A DNA stretch of 57,978 nt from Acidobacteria bacterium 13_2_20CM_2_57_6 (GCA_001917435.1 MNEA01000069.1:1-57978); one strand, 5' to 3'; shown: positions 9,416-19,358, counted from the stretch's first letter. The notes: generated from the letters alone by a model not told the origin. Numbers and translations: made by a program.

Positions 9416-10561
9416 ATGAATGCATTTCTGATTGGCGGCGTGATTCTTGTGGCCATCCTGGTGTTCTGGCTGGCTTTGCAGAGCTTGCAAAGCCGCCAGA
9501 AGAGCGGCGCTATCGAGTCGCAGATGAACGAATTGCGCCGCGACCTCCAGACCATCGCCACGTCACAGGCCCAAAGCACCGGACAATTGGAGACCATCGC
9601 CAAGGGCGTCGCGCAGCGCCTCGATAGCGTCACTCCCGCTTTGCAAGACGCCATCAAGAACTCCGCCCAGATCACCGGCCAGATGACTTCCGACGCACAA
9701 ACCAAGATGGCGGACGAGCTCAAGAACACCCGCGAGCAGATTAGCCAGATTCAGCGGCAGCTCGGCGAAGTCCAGCAAGCCGGCAAACAGATGTCCTTGA
9801 CCGCGCAAACGCTTGAAGGCATTTTGGGCGGCGCCAAGTCGCGCGGCTCCCTGGGTGAAGTGACTCTCGAACGCTTACTCGAGGATTCCCTCCCTCGGGC
9901 GCAATATGAGATGCAGTATCGCTTTTCTAGTGGAGAAGTAGCAGACGCCATCATCAAGCTTCGCGACAAAAAATTAATGGCGATTGACTCGAAATTTCCT
10001 CTCGATGCCTACCGCAGGATCACCACCGAGGGCGAGGAAGCACGCCGCGCCTTCGCCGTCGCGGTGAAGGGCCATGCCGACGCCATCAGCAAGAAATACA
10101 TCGTGCCCGATGAAAGCACGCTCGATGTGGCCTTGATGTTCGTTCCTTCGGAAAGCGTCTACTACGAGCTTCTGCAAACGTCGGACAACAAGGGCCAGCC
10201 CCTCGACGGTTATTGTCGCGACAAGAAAGTCATCGCCGTATCACCGAATACTCTCTACGCGCATCTCTGCGTAATCGCCATGGGCCTTCGCGGCATGCAG
10301 ATGGAAGAAAACGCCAAGCGCCTCTTGGAAAGCCTCTCGGGGATGGAAAAGCAAATGGAGAAATTCGCTGACAAGTTCGCAACTCTGGGGACGCATTTGA
10401 AGAACGCCCAGCAGAGCTACAGTGAGTCCGACAAACTCTTCGAGAGGGCCCAGAACACTCTCGAAACCGTGCTCGGCGCCGGTGTTCCTGAGCTTCCTTT
10501 CGAGGATCCCCCCGCCACGCTCGTGCTTCCCCGCGAAGCCAGCGCCAAGAAAGGCGCTTGA
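9416..10561 (+). CDS. rmuC: DNA recombination protein RmuC homologue
   Basis: A 381-residue protein with the RmuC layout: one N-terminal transmembrane helix (MNAFLIGGVILVAILVFWL), a coiled-coil of about 120 residues rich in Gln/Glu/Lys, then the conserved RmuC core (GSLGEVTLERLLED, then IKLRDKKLMAIDSKFPLDAY, then VALMFVPSESVYYELL, then IAVSPNTLYAHLCVIAMGL). The core resembles a restriction-endonuclease-like fold. In E. coli RmuC limits DNA inversions at short inverted repeats. The start follows TCGGAGAGGAA, a good ribosome-binding site. It stands alone between a terminator and a convergent gene. Confidence 0.93.
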   Translation: MNAFLIGGVILVAILVFWLALQSLQSRQKSGAIESQMNELRRDLQTIATSQAQSTGQLETIAKGVAQRLDSVTPALQDAIKNSAQITGQMTSDAQTKMADELKNTREQISQIQRQLGEVQQAGKQMSLTAQTLEGILGGAKSRGSLGEVTLERLLEDSLPRAQYEMQYRFSSGEVADAIIKLRDKKLMAIDSKFPLDAYRRITTEGEEARRAFAVAVKGHADAISKKYIVPDESTLDVALMFVPSESVYYELLQTSDNKGQPLDGYCRDKKVIAVSPNTLYAHLCVIAMGLRGMQMEENAKRLLESLSGMEKQMEKFADKFATLGTHLKNAQQSYSESDKLFERAQNTLETVLGAGVPELPFEDPPATLVLPREASAKKGA

Positions 10562-10805
10562 TCGATGCTTCGCAGCTTCTGCCGCAAGTTTTCCTGACTT
10601 TTTCAAAAACCGTGATGCACTTAACTTTGTAGATGACTCCGCTTGGAGCGAGGGAGTTTGCCATTCTTTTCCTCGGAGCAACCCTTTTCTAGGGTATGCC
10701 TTCCCAAAGCAGCCTAAGTCGCGTCCTTTAGCGACAACCTAATTTAGGATTCCGGTATACCGAAAACTCCTCTGCTCGCCGCAAATAGTGATTGTTGCCG
10801 TCTCA

Positions 10806-11690
10806 CTACGGCGTATTCACCGGCTGCGGACGCCCAAGCGACGGCACCAGGCGGATAGAAATCAGGAAGCTGCCATTCTTTCGCCCCACAACTTCAAACT
10901 TGCCAAGATTTTCCGCACTGCCGCTGCTGGAGGCTCGCACCGGATTGCCGCCAGTAAGTTCCGCGATTTCCGGGGCCAGGTTTCGCGCTTCAAACGTAAC
11001 CTTGGCCGTCGTTCCGCGCACGCGCACCGTAAGTGCCCGATGCTCGCCCGGTTTCAAGGGCGAAGAGTCAGCTTCAAGCTCCAGCCCGACAAACGTCACG
11101 GAGAACGCAGGCGACTGGCGTTTCGCGCAGGAAATACCCACCTCCGCGGGGCCAGGCTGCAGGTCTTGGGGGGGAAGCACGACCAGTGCAGTCGGGGAAG
11201 AGGCCAGCACCATCGCGGGCTGCCCCGCAATGGCCACTTGATTGGCGTCCGCGTCGCCGCAGAAGCCCTTCCCCAGAATTTCGAAGCGGTCCGCCAGCGA
11301 AGCGACTCGCGGCGCGGAGGAAACTTCGAGCGAATCCGACGCGGCCCCGCCCGGCGAGAGAATGACTGTGGGCACCTGCCCCGGGCGTCCCGCGATCGAG
11401 CCAAAAATCACGCCGGGATTCAACGGCGCGACGAAAAGAGCCCGGCCCGTCGCGTCGGTCTTCAGCCGGTCTCCGTTTGAAAAATTCACCGTAACACCCG
11501 GCGTCAGCCGACCATCCACATCCAGCACTGCGAGCGTGGCGCGCTCGCCCGAAACTATTCTCCGCGGCAGCAGCAGGATTCGCGCTCCGGAAGCTGCGGG
11601 CGGAGACTGCGGAACAGCAGTCTCGGAAGCAAAAACTACAGCGGAAAGAAAAGCGAAAGGGATTGCGGCGGCGCGGCGGCCAATAAACAT
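10806..11690 (-). CDS. Exported protein with Ig/IPT-like beta domains
   Basis: A 294-residue protein. The chosen ATG gives a clean signal peptide (MFIGRRAAAIPFAFLSAVVFA). A longer start at 11750 adds 20 residues and begins 10 bases after the upstream gene's stop. The mature part is beta-rich, with segments like invasin/Ig modules (ATLAVLDVDGRLTPGVTVNF) and an IPT/TIG-like unit (FEILGKGFCGDADANQVAI...ALVVLPPQDLQPGPAEVGIS). It is probably periplasmic or surface-exposed. It lies just downstream of a membrane-protein gene on the same strand and may be co-transcribed with it. No enzymatic motif is visible and the function is unknown. Confidence 0.75.
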   Translation of the reverse strand: MFIGRRAAAIPFAFLSAVVFASETAVPQSPPAASGARILLLPRRIVSGERATLAVLDVDGRLTPGVTVNFSNGDRLKTDATGRALFVAPLNPGVIFGSIAGRPGQVPTVILSPGGAASDSLEVSSAPRVASLADRFEILGKGFCGDADANQVAIAGQPAMVLASSPTALVVLPPQDLQPGPAEVGISCAKRQSPAFSVTFVGLELEADSSPLKPGEHRALTVRVRGTTAKVTFEARNLAPEIAELTGGNPVRASSSGSAENLGKFEVVGRKNGSFLISIRLVPSLGRPQPVNTP

Positions 11691-11759
11691 GCGTGCGATT
11701 CTAGCGGAGAATGCCACGCCGCGAAAGCAGCCCAAAGAAGCGGCGAACATCTTCGCAGG

Positions 11760-12527
11760 TTATTTCTTGGCCAGCACCGGTTCTTCTTCCGGCGAATAGG
11801 TCAGCACCGTTCGCCCCATTACTCCGGCTGTCAATTTCCGCAGCGTGTAGCGGAAAGGCCGGGCCAGCATTCCGCTGGAACTCCCCTCCAGCCGGTAAAA
11901 CGTATCCTGGTAACGCACGGTGCGCGGCGGAGTCCAATCCTCTTTTTGCCGGCTCGCGCGAATTTCCAGAAACTCCTCTGTTCCATCCGCGCGAAAGAAA
12001 AGTTCATCGGGAACTTGCACAAGCCGCCTTAATACAGCTTTTTCTCGAATGGCTTCCACATACGAAAAGAGATTGCCCTGCGCATACCCCGCGGCGCGCG
12101 CTGCACTTGGTTCGCTTTGTCCCGAAAGTCTTGCAAAGATCTTGCCGAATAAGAACAGCGGAAAGGTCCCCAGATTTGTCTCCGTGAATGCCGCGCCCAC
12201 CAGCCGGACGGCGCCTTCGATTGCCGCGAAGGCGATGACCCATGTCAGAGGTTGCGTCGCCCAAATCACCAGCGCGGTGAAACCGATCTCCTGCTCTGTC
12301 ACTCGCGCTCTCATTTTTCCAGCGAGCGCCGAATCCAGGCCACGATCCACAAGGAGTGCCATGTAGTACGAATACCAGTACATCAGTGCAATGACTGCGA
12401 CTGTCGCCTCGCCAAATCCGCTGAGAACCGTGGCTCTCCGCCAATCCACGGATGCGCCGCCGGGCAGCGATTTGCGCCACCTTCGCGGCAACAACGCAAG
12501 GAATGGGCCAACAATATAAGTCAGCAC
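11760..12527 (-). CDS. Conserved-looking membrane protein, unknown function
   Basis: A 255-residue protein with hydrophobic N-terminal half (about residues 38-60 and 83-105 are membrane helices) and a soluble C-terminal half rich in charged and aromatic residues (DELFFRADGTEEFLEIRASR). The start is a GTG with AGAGG about 12 bases upstream. No other in-frame start precedes the helices. It leads a probable two-gene minus-strand unit with the exported Ig-like protein. I do not recognise a family. Confidence 0.7.
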   Translation of the reverse strand: MLTYIVGPFLALLPRRWRKSLPGGASVDWRRATVLSGFGEATVAVIALMYWYSYYMALLVDRGLDSALAGKMRARVTEQEIGFTALVIWATQPLTWVIAFAAIEGAVRLVGAAFTETNLGTFPLFLFGKIFARLSGQSEPSAARAAGYAQGNLFSYVEAIREKAVLRRLVQVPDELFFRADGTEEFLEIRASRQKEDWTPPRTVRYQDTFYRLEGSSSGMLARPFRYTLRKLTAGVMGRTVLTYSPEEEPVLAKK

Positions 12528-12856
12528 GGAAAATCAACCTCTGCCTATCTTAAAGGAGGTGTTCGAGACTTTGTTCGTTCCCGGAGCGATTAGACCGAAT
12601 GAGTAATCGGAAATGAAAGCCGTGGCGGTCTCCGACTCTCGGGTAATTCTGGCCAACCCCAAAAGTTGAACAGCTCTGTGTCGCCCAGCGGGGGCGTCCC
12701 GCCTGCTTACCCGCGTATCCCTGTGTAGCGAAAGAGCGAGTAATCAGTAGGGTTCAAAGCCTTTCGCGGGCCTTGGGGCTCTGGTAGCTTGGGAACAGAG
12801 TCGCCCGGTATAGGTATGGGCAGGGGTGTAATTTCAAGGGGGCAGCGGGAGTTCGT
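12528..12856. other. Divergent promoter region
   Basis: This 329-base gap separates a minus-strand membrane-protein gene from the plus-strand phosphatase gene, so it should hold two divergent promoters. I could not assign boxes. It contains a hairpin (GCGGG/CCCGC, 12688-12702) resembling the first leader hairpin of the receptor gene, and an orphan SD-like AAAGGAGGTG at 12552 with no gene behind it. Confidence 0.4.
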
Positions 12857-13696
12857 GTGCGAATTGCAAGCGGCGGCGTGACCGATGTAGGTCGGGTCCG
12901 TTCCAACAACGAAGATTGCTTCAAGATCGTTGAGCCGCTGCACCTCTTTGTGCTTTCCGACGGTATGGGAGGCGAAGCCCACGGCGAAATTGCCAGTGCG
13001 ATGGCTGTTGAAACCGTCGTGAAACATTGCCTGGACTTCGAGGCGAATCCTGCGGCCAAGGTCGTCGGAGCCGTAGAGCCCAAGTGGAGCGCCCGCACAA
13101 AGCGTCTTTCGACCGCGGTCCATTTGGCTAATCGGAATATTTTCAAGTCGGCGGAAGCGAACCCTGAGCAGCACGGTATGGGCGCGACTCTCACGGCCGT
13201 GTGGATCGATGGCGCAAGTCTCAGCGTCGCTCACGTGGGCGACAGCCGCGCTTATTTGCTTCGCGGTGGCGGCCTGCTGCAGCTTACACGGGATCACTCT
13301 CTGGTTGCCGAACAGGTGCGGCGTGGAATATTGACCGCCGCCGAGGCCGAAGAAAGCGACATGCAAAGCGTTTTGCTGCGCGCGCTTGGCGCGCAGGCGG
13401 AAATCGAAGTGGATGCAGAGGAGCACACGCTCTTTCCTCGCGATGTTCTGCTGCTCTGTTCCGATGGATTGACGCGCGTGGTCACGGAACCGGAAATTGC
13501 AGGAACGCTGCAGGCCGAGACCGACCCTGGGCGAGCGGCGGAAAAACTTGTTGCCCTCGCGAACGAACGCGGCGGCCCGGACAACATTACTGTTGTGATC
13601 GCGCGGCTCGACAAGGATTCCAGGGGATGGTTTTGGTGGTTGCGCGGCACACCGCGCAAAAATCCAGGTTCGAATGGCAATCTTGGAGGAAATTGA
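12857..13696 (+). CDS. PP2C-family Ser/Thr protein phosphatase
   Basis: A 279-residue phosphatase with all the metal-binding PP2C motifs in order: SNNEDCF (about residue 17), SDGMGGEAHGE, GMGATLTAVW, HVGDSRAYLL, TRDHSLVAEQ, LLCSDGLTRVV and GGPDNITVVIARL. It removes phosphate from Ser/Thr and should oppose Hanks-type kinases such as the one at the window start. The start is a GTG after GGGAG. The stop is one base before the start of the FHA gene, so the two are translationally linked. The last 25 residues are basic and Trp-rich. Confidence 0.95.
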   Translation: MRIASGGVTDVGRVRSNNEDCFKIVEPLHLFVLSDGMGGEAHGEIASAMAVETVVKHCLDFEANPAAKVVGAVEPKWSARTKRLSTAVHLANRNIFKSAEANPEQHGMGATLTAVWIDGASLSVAHVGDSRAYLLRGGGLLQLTRDHSLVAEQVRRGILTAAEAEESDMQSVLLRALGAQAEIEVDAEEHTLFPRDVLLLCSDGLTRVVTEPEIAGTLQAETDPGRAAEKLVALANERGGPDNITVVIARLDKDSRGWFWWLRGTPRKNPGSNGNLGGN

Positions 13697-13697
13697 G

Positions 13698-14423
13698 ATG
13701 CCGAAGCTTAGCCTCATGTTTGAAAACAAAATCGTCAAAGAGGTTTCTGTTGGCACGCGGCCGGTGACCATCGGCCGCTCCCCGGACAACGACTTGCCGG
13801 TGGACAACCTCGCCGTGTCCAATCACCACGCCAAGGTTTATTTCGAGGCTGGCCGCATGGTCGTTGAAGATCTCGACAGCCTCAACGGCACTTTTGTAAA
13901 TGACCTCCGCGTCGAGCGCGCCACATTGCACGATGGCGACAACATCCACATCGGCAAGCACAAAATCAAGGTCGATGCCAGCGGCGACGCGCCGGTTCCC
14001 TGGGACTCCGGCCGCAAAGCCGCCGCGCCGCGCATCGACGAAACCATGGTGCTGGACACCAAGGAGCGCCGCAAGATGCTCCAGCAGGCCGCCGCTATGG
14101 GCGAATCCATGCAGTTTGCCGGAACGCGCATGAAGGTCCCCACACTGGTGGTTCTCAGCGGAAACACTAACCAAAGGGAATATGTTTTGACCAACAAGCT
14201 CACGGTCATCGGAAAATCCGCCATGGCCACGGTTCGCCTTCAGGGCTGGTTCAAACCACAGATGGCTGCGCAGATCAATCAACTCGATGACGGCTACTAT
14301 CTCGGCGCCGGCGACAAAGTGCCCAGCATCAATGGCAGGCCCATCTCCGGTCCAGTGCGTCTCAGCGATGGGGACCTCGTCGAAGTCTCCGGCGTGCGGC
14401 TGAATTTTATTTTCCGCGAGTAG
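13698..14423 (+). CDS. Double FHA-domain protein
   Basis: A 241-residue cytoplasmic protein. The start ATG follows CTTGGAGGAAATTGAG and lies one base after the phosphatase stop. A longer frame starting inside the phosphatase gene lacks a ribosome-binding site. The first FHA domain (residues 1-95) is canonical, with IGRSPDND, SNHHAKV and NGTFVN, so it should bind phosphothreonine peptides. The second (about residues 150-241) keeps the fold pattern but has GKS in place of GRS and KPQMAAQ in place of SRHHA, so phosphopeptide binding is doubtful. Pairing with PP2C suggests a phospho-signalling module. Confidence 0.9.
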   Translation: MPKLSLMFENKIVKEVSVGTRPVTIGRSPDNDLPVDNLAVSNHHAKVYFEAGRMVVEDLDSLNGTFVNDLRVERATLHDGDNIHIGKHKIKVDASGDAPVPWDSGRKAAAPRIDETMVLDTKERRKMLQQAAAMGESMQFAGTRMKVPTLVVLSGNTNQREYVLTNKLTVIGKSAMATVRLQGWFKPQMAAQINQLDDGYYLGAGDKVPSINGRPISGPVRLSDGDLVEVSGVRLNFIFRE

Positions 14424-14885
14424 AGCCGGGCGCGCAAAAAATCTTTCCAGATCGTTCTGGACAAACGGCCCGATGATGGCCCCTCTCGCGCTGCTATGAC
14501 CCACAAATAGCGCGCTATTGCGCTGGGCGGTCTTCCTCACTCACGCAATCCGATAGTCACAGATCGCCGTCCAATTTGGATGAGGGCGTCCGTGTACCTT
14601 GTCTCAGAATGTCGGCATCGAATGGAGTTGCAAACAAGGGAGAGCCGACCCACGGGTCTAACTGATACGAAGCGTGGGACTTAATTGAGGCAGTGTTTGA
14701 GTCGAATGTGCACCTTGGAATTGGGGCGGATGGTTGCGGAGTTGGTAGATGTGCCGCCGGATGGACAAGCGATTCGGGACGTACCCAAACAAAGGCCCCC
14801 AGGAATCTAAGTTGAATCAGTGGTGGGTAGGCGGCCCGTAGCAACAACGGGACGCCGCCAGTGCAAGAGAGCGAACTAAGACATT
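14424..14885. other. Intergenic region before the RND operon
   Basis: These 462 bases hold no convincing gene. A perfect 6-bp hairpin (TCCAGA/TCTGGA, loop TCGT, 14446-14461) follows the FHA gene but lacks a T-run, so at best it is a weak terminator. The efflux operon promoter must lie in the second half. No regulator gene is adjacent. Confidence 0.4.
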
Positions 14886-17800
14886 ATGTGGATTGTTCGA
14901 CTAGCGCTGCGGAGGCCATACACATTCGTGGTGATGGCGCTTGCCATCATCTTGCTTACCCCTGTTGTGCTGCTGCGCACGCCGGTCGACATTTTCCCGG
15001 ACATCAACATCCCGGTCATCTCTTTGGTGTGGACCTACAACGGCCTGCAACCTCAGGAGATGGAGCAACGCATCACCTCCAACGTCGAACGCGGCGTAAC
15101 CACGCTGGTGAGCGACGTCGAGCACATCGAATCACAATCGCTCAACGGAATTGCCGTCATCAAAGTTTTCTTTCAACCCGGCGCCAACATTCAGACGTCG
15201 TTGGCGCAAACCGCCGCCATCTCGCAAACCTTTTTGCGCTTTCTGCCACCGGGAACCACACCGCCCCTGGTCATTATTTATTCGGCATCGACCGTGCCGG
15301 TCATCCAGATCGGCTTGACCAGCGACACGCTCAGCGAGCAGCAGCTTTTCGATTTCGGCAACTATTTTATCCGCACGCAACTTGCGACTGTGCCGGGCGC
15401 TGCCACGCCATTTCCTTACGGCGGCAAGCAGCGCGTCGTTAGTGTCGATATCAATCCCACCGCGCTTCAGGCCAAGGGCCTTTCTGCGGTCGATATCGTG
15501 AACGCCGTCAACGCGCAAAATCTGATTCTCCCGACGGGCACGGCAAAGCTGGGCACTCTCGAGTACAACGTAGAGATGAACGGCAGCCCGCAATCCGTCG
15601 AGGAGCTGAACGATCTGCCGGTCAAGACCGTGAACGGCGCGACGATTTACATGAAAGACGTCGCTCACGTGCGCGACGGCTTTTCTCCACAGACCAACAT
15701 CGTTCTGTCCAACGGGCAGCGCGGCGTGCTCATGAGCATCTACAAGACCGGCACGGCATCGACCATTGACATCGTCGACCGCGTCAAGAAGATGCTGGAC
15801 TTTAACAAAGGCTCGATCCCCGAAGGCCTGCGGATCTCCACCTTTTTCGACCAGTCGCTCTACGTGCGCGCTTCCATCCAGGGTGTTATTCGCGAAGCGA
15901 TCATCGCGGCCTGCCTGACTGCCGTGATGATTCTGCTCTTCCTCGGAAACTGGAAAAGCACGCTGATCATTGCCATCTCGATTCCCTTGTCGATTCTGGT
16001 CAGCATCCTCTGCCTCAGCGCTCTTGGCCAGACCATCAATATCATGACGCTGGGCGGCCTCGCGCTTGCCGTGGGCATCCTCGTCGATGACGCCACCGTC
16101 GAAATCGAGAACATCAACCGCAACCTGGCGATGGGCAAGGAAACCGTTCAGGCCATCCTGGACGGCGCGCAGCAGATTGCCGTGCCCGCTTTTGTTTCCA
16201 CGCTTTGCATTTGCATCGTTTTCATCCCTATGTTTTTTCTATCCGGCGTGGCGAAATTCTTGTTCGTTCCGCTGGCCGAAGCCGTCAGCTTCGCCATGCT
16301 GGCTTCTTACATGTGGTCGCGCACGATCGTGCCGACGCTGGCCATGTATCTCCTGAGCTCGGAAGACGAATATCACGCCGAGGAGCACGCAGGCGAAAAG
16401 ATGGGTTTCTTCCGCCGCTATCAACAGGGCTTTGAGCGTAGTTTTGAAAAATTCCGCGAAGGCTACCGGAGAGCATTGGGTGTGGCGCTGCATTCGCCAA
16501 AGCTGTTCGCCGCGTGTTTCCTGGCTTTCTGCGTCCTCTCCGTCCTGCTCGTTGGCGTTCTTGGGCGCGATTTCTTTCCAAAGGTGGACGCGGGGCAGAT
16601 CCGCCTGCACATGCGCGCGCGCACTGGTCTCCGCATTGAGGAAACCGCGCGTCTGGCCGATCAGGTAAACGGTGTCATCCGCGAAACCATTCCGAAGGAC
16701 GAGCTGACCACGGTCCTCGACAATATCGGCGTGCCGTACAGCGGCATCAACCTCACCTACAGCAACGCTGGCACCATCGGGACCTCCGACGCGGAAATTC
16801 TTGTTCAGTTAAAGGAAGTGCGCGGCAAGCCCACCGGAGCGTACATCAATGACTTACGCGAGAAACTTCCGCAGCGTTTTCCTGGCGTGCAGTTCTTCTT
16901 TCAGCCGGCGGACATCGTGACGCAAATCCTGAATTTCGGCACCCCGGCTCCAATCGACGTGGAAGTCACGGGCATGAACCAGCGCGGAAATTATCTGATC
17001 GGGGAAAAGCTCGCCAGCGAATTCCGCCATATTCCCGGAGCGGTGGATGTCCACGTTCAACAGGCCTTCGATAATCCCACGCTGTTTATGGAAATCGACC
17101 GCGCCCGCGCGCAATCCGTCGGCATGCAGTCACGCGACGTGGCGCAAAACGTCCTTGTCTCGCTCAGCTCCAGCTTCCAGACGGCCCCGGCTTTCTGGTT
17201 GGATCCGAAAAATGGCGTGGAGTACAACGTCGCGGTGCAGGAACCGCAGTATCGCGTGGAGAATTACCAGGCGCTGCAAAATACGCCCATCAGCGGTAGC
17301 GCTCCGGGCTCGCGGCCGCAAATCCTGGGAAATCTGGTCACTACGTCGACGACTGCGCGGCCCGCGGAAATTTCGCACTACACCACGCAGCCGATGATCA
17401 ATATCTATGCGGCCGTGGATGGCCGCGACCTCGGCGGCGTTTCCGACGAAGTCGAAAAGCGCGTTCAGGCTATCGAAAAGGATTTGCCGAAGGGCAGCCA
17501 CATTGCCGTTCGCGGGCAAGTTCAGACCATGAAAAACTCGTTTGCTGGCTTGGGCTTTGGCTTGCTCGGAGCGATTGTGCTGGTTTATCTCCTGATCGTC
17601 GTAAATTTCCAGTCTTGGCTAGACCCGTTCATTATCATTACCGCGTTGCCGGGCGCGCTTGCCGGCATCTGCTGGACGCTGCTACTGACCCATACCACGC
17701 TTAACGTCCCGTCTCTAACCGGCGCGATCATGAGTGTAGGCGTTGCCACGGCGAACAGCATCCTGATGGTTTCCTTTGCGCGCGAGCAAATGGATGAAGG

Positions 17801-18068
17801 TAAGAGCGCCCGCGATGCAGCTAGCGAAGCCGGTTTCGTGCGCATCCGGCCGGTATTGATGACGGCGCTCGCGATGATCATTGGAATGGTACCGATGGCC
17901 GTGGGCCTCGGTGAAGGCGGCGAGCAAAACGCGCCTCTGGGCCGCGCCGTGATCGGTGGGCTGGTCTTTGCCACTTTCGCCACGCTCTTCTTTGTGCCGT
18001 GTGTTTTTTCCATGATCCATGGACGCCGGGCTCGAAGGCCGTCTCAGCCGGAGCCGCTCTCGCCGTAG
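14886..18068 (+). CDS. RND efflux permease (AcrB/HAE1-type inner-membrane pump)
   Basis: A 1060-residue protein of standard length for a proton-driven drug exporter. It has TM1 (about residues 12-30), a first periplasmic domain, TM2-6, a central loop, TM7, a second periplasmic domain and TM8-12. The proton-relay pair Asp-Asp is present in TM4 (VGILVDDATVEIENINR). The motif FPDINIP after TM1 is typical of the family. It should form the trimeric pump with the adaptor and outer-membrane factor encoded next. The gene order permease-adaptor-outer-membrane factor differs from the usual adaptor-first order. The substrate cannot be predicted. Confidence 0.95.
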   Translation: MWIVRLALRRPYTFVVMALAIILLTPVVLLRTPVDIFPDINIPVISLVWTYNGLQPQEMEQRITSNVERGVTTLVSDVEHIESQSLNGIAVIKVFFQPGANIQTSLAQTAAISQTFLRFLPPGTTPPLVIIYSASTVPVIQIGLTSDTLSEQQLFDFGNYFIRTQLATVPGAATPFPYGGKQRVVSVDINPTALQAKGLSAVDIVNAVNAQNLILPTGTAKLGTLEYNVEMNGSPQSVEELNDLPVKTVNGATIYMKDVAHVRDGFSPQTNIVLSNGQRGVLMSIYKTGTASTIDIVDRVKKMLDFNKGSIPEGLRISTFFDQSLYVRASIQGVIREAIIAACLTAVMILLFLGNWKSTLIIAISIPLSILVSILCLSALGQTINIMTLGGLALAVGILVDDATVEIENINRNLAMGKETVQAILDGAQQIAVPAFVSTLCICIVFIPMFFLSGVAKFLFVPLAEAVSFAMLASYMWSRTIVPTLAMYLLSSEDEYHAEEHAGEKMGFFRRYQQGFERSFEKFREGYRRALGVALHSPKLFAACFLAFCVLSVLLVGVLGRDFFPKVDAGQIRLHMRARTGLRIEETARLADQVNGVIRETIPKDELTTVLDNIGVPYSGINLTYSNAGTIGTSDAEILVQLKEVRGKPTGAYINDLREKLPQRFPGVQFFFQPADIVTQILNFGTPAPIDVEVTGMNQRGNYLIGEKLASEFRHIPGAVDVHVQQAFDNPTLFMEIDRARAQSVGMQSRDVAQNVLVSLSSSFQTAPAFWLDPKNGVEYNVAVQEPQYRVENYQALQNTPISGSAPGSRPQILGNLVTTSTTARPAEISHYTTQPMINIYAAVDGRDLGGVSDEVEKRVQAIEKDLPKGSHIAVRGQVQTMKNSFAGLGFGLLGAIVLVYLLIVVNFQSWLDPFIIITALPGALAGICWTLLLTHTTLNVPSLTGAIMSVGVATANSILMVSFAREQMDEGKSARDAASEAGFVRIRPVLMTALAMIIGMVPMAVGLGEGGEQNAPLGRAVIGGLVFATFATLFFVPCVFSMIHGRRARRPSQPEPLSP

Positions 18069-18134
18069 ACGGTTTGAGATTTTCGGACTGGAAGTGAAAG
18101 CGGGGATGGGGGCATGATGGAAGGCGGAGTTCAG

Positions 18135-19358
18135 ATGGACGCTATAGACCAAGAGCAACCACGAGGAAAGGGCAGCCGGATCTTCACGATTCTCTTCTTT
18201 GTCGTGATTGCGCTAGTGGTCCTGGGAGGATTAACGCTGTTCCAGCGCCGCGCTCAGTATCAAGCGCTCGCCAAGGAAACAGAAACGCTCGCCATCCCCA
18301 CCGTGGCCATATTTCATGCCTCGGTGGAATCGACGCAGGAAGACCTGGTCCTCCCCGGCGCCATGCAGGCATATGTCGAATCGCCGATCTACGCACGCAC
18401 CAACGGCTATTTGAAAAAGTGGTATCACGATATCGGCAGCCGCGTCCGGCAAGGCGAATTGCTCGCGGACATCGACACTCCGGAAGTAGATCAGCAGCTG
18501 TCCCAAGCGCGCGCCGACTTGAATACCGCCCAAGCCAACGCGAACCTCTCCAGGATCACGGCGACGCGTTACCAGGAACTCATTAAGACCGACGGCGTCT
18601 CCAAACAGGAAGTAGACAATGCCGTTGGCGATCTGGAAGCCAAAGTCGCCAACATGAAATCTGCAGAGGCGAACGTGCGCCGGCTGGAAGAGCTGGAATC
18701 CTTCAAGCACATCTATGCGCCCTTCAGTGGCGTTATCACCCGGCGCAATGTGGATACGGGAACGCTGATCAACGCGGGGAACGGAGGAGCTTCACAACAG
18801 CTCTTTTCCCTCGCGCAGACGGACCCCATTCGCGTTTACGTCAGCGTGCCGGAAGCGTACGCACCCTCGATTCGCGCGGGTCTAGGCGCATTTCTCGAGC
18901 TCACTCAGTACCCCGGCCAGAAATTCGAAGGGAAAGTGGTGCGTACAGCGGAGTCCATCGATCCCGGCACGCGCACCCTGCTCACGGAAGTGGATGTTCC
19001 GAACCGCAATGGCGCGCTGCTTCCCGGCGGTTATGCGCAGGCGCATTTGCAGGTGAAAGTGACGGGAGCGCGGCTTGCCGTGCCCGTGAACGCGCTGCTA
19101 TTTCGTTCGGAAGGACTTCGCGCTGTGGTTGTGGATGGAAATCACAAAACACATCTCAAACCGCTCACCATCGGCCGTGATTATGGAACAAGTCTGGAAG
19201 TCCTGCAGGGCCTCGATGCCAGCGACTGGATCGTGCTGAATCCCGCGGATTCCCTGGACGAGGGACAGGAAGTTCGCGTCAAGGAAATTGCTCTGAACGG
19301 CGCGCCGAATCAGCCCGGTGCGCAGCCAAACCCGGCGCAAGGAACCAAAAAACAATAA
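18135..19358 (+). CDS. RND periplasmic adaptor (membrane fusion protein)
   Basis: A 407-residue adaptor with one N-terminal membrane helix (IFTILFFVVIALVVLGGLTLF), a lipoyl/barrel-sandwich half (GYLKKWYHDIGSRVRQGELLADID), a coiled-coil hairpin (about residues 105-180), the second lipoyl half (IYAPFSGVITRRNVDTGTLI), and beta-barrel and membrane-proximal domains. The chosen start has GGAG five bases upstream. An ATG at 18114 would add seven residues. The TAA stop overlaps the first base of the next ATG, so translation is coupled to the outer-membrane factor. Confidence 0.93.
   Translation: MDAIDQEQPRGKGSRIFTILFFVVIALVVLGGLTLFQRRAQYQALAKETETLAIPTVAIFHASVESTQEDLVLPGAMQAYVESPIYARTNGYLKKWYHDIGSRVRQGELLADIDTPEVDQQLSQARADLNTAQANANLSRITATRYQELIKTDGVSKQEVDNAVGDLEAKVANMKSAEANVRRLEELESFKHIYAPFSGVITRRNVDTGTLINAGNGGASQQLFSLAQTDPIRVYVSVPEAYAPSIRAGLGAFLELTQYPGQKFEGKVVRTAESIDPGTRTLLTEVDVPNRNGALLPGGYAQAHLQVKVTGARLAVPVNALLFRSEGLRAVVVDGNHKTHLKPLTIGRDYGTSLEVLQGLDASDWIVLNPADSLDEGQEVRVKEIALNGAPNQPGAQPNPAQGTKKQ

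Noticed and set aside
12552..12561. Perfect SD-like AAAGGAGGTG
   Set aside because: No plausible start codon and gene follow on the plus strand, so it is probably chance.
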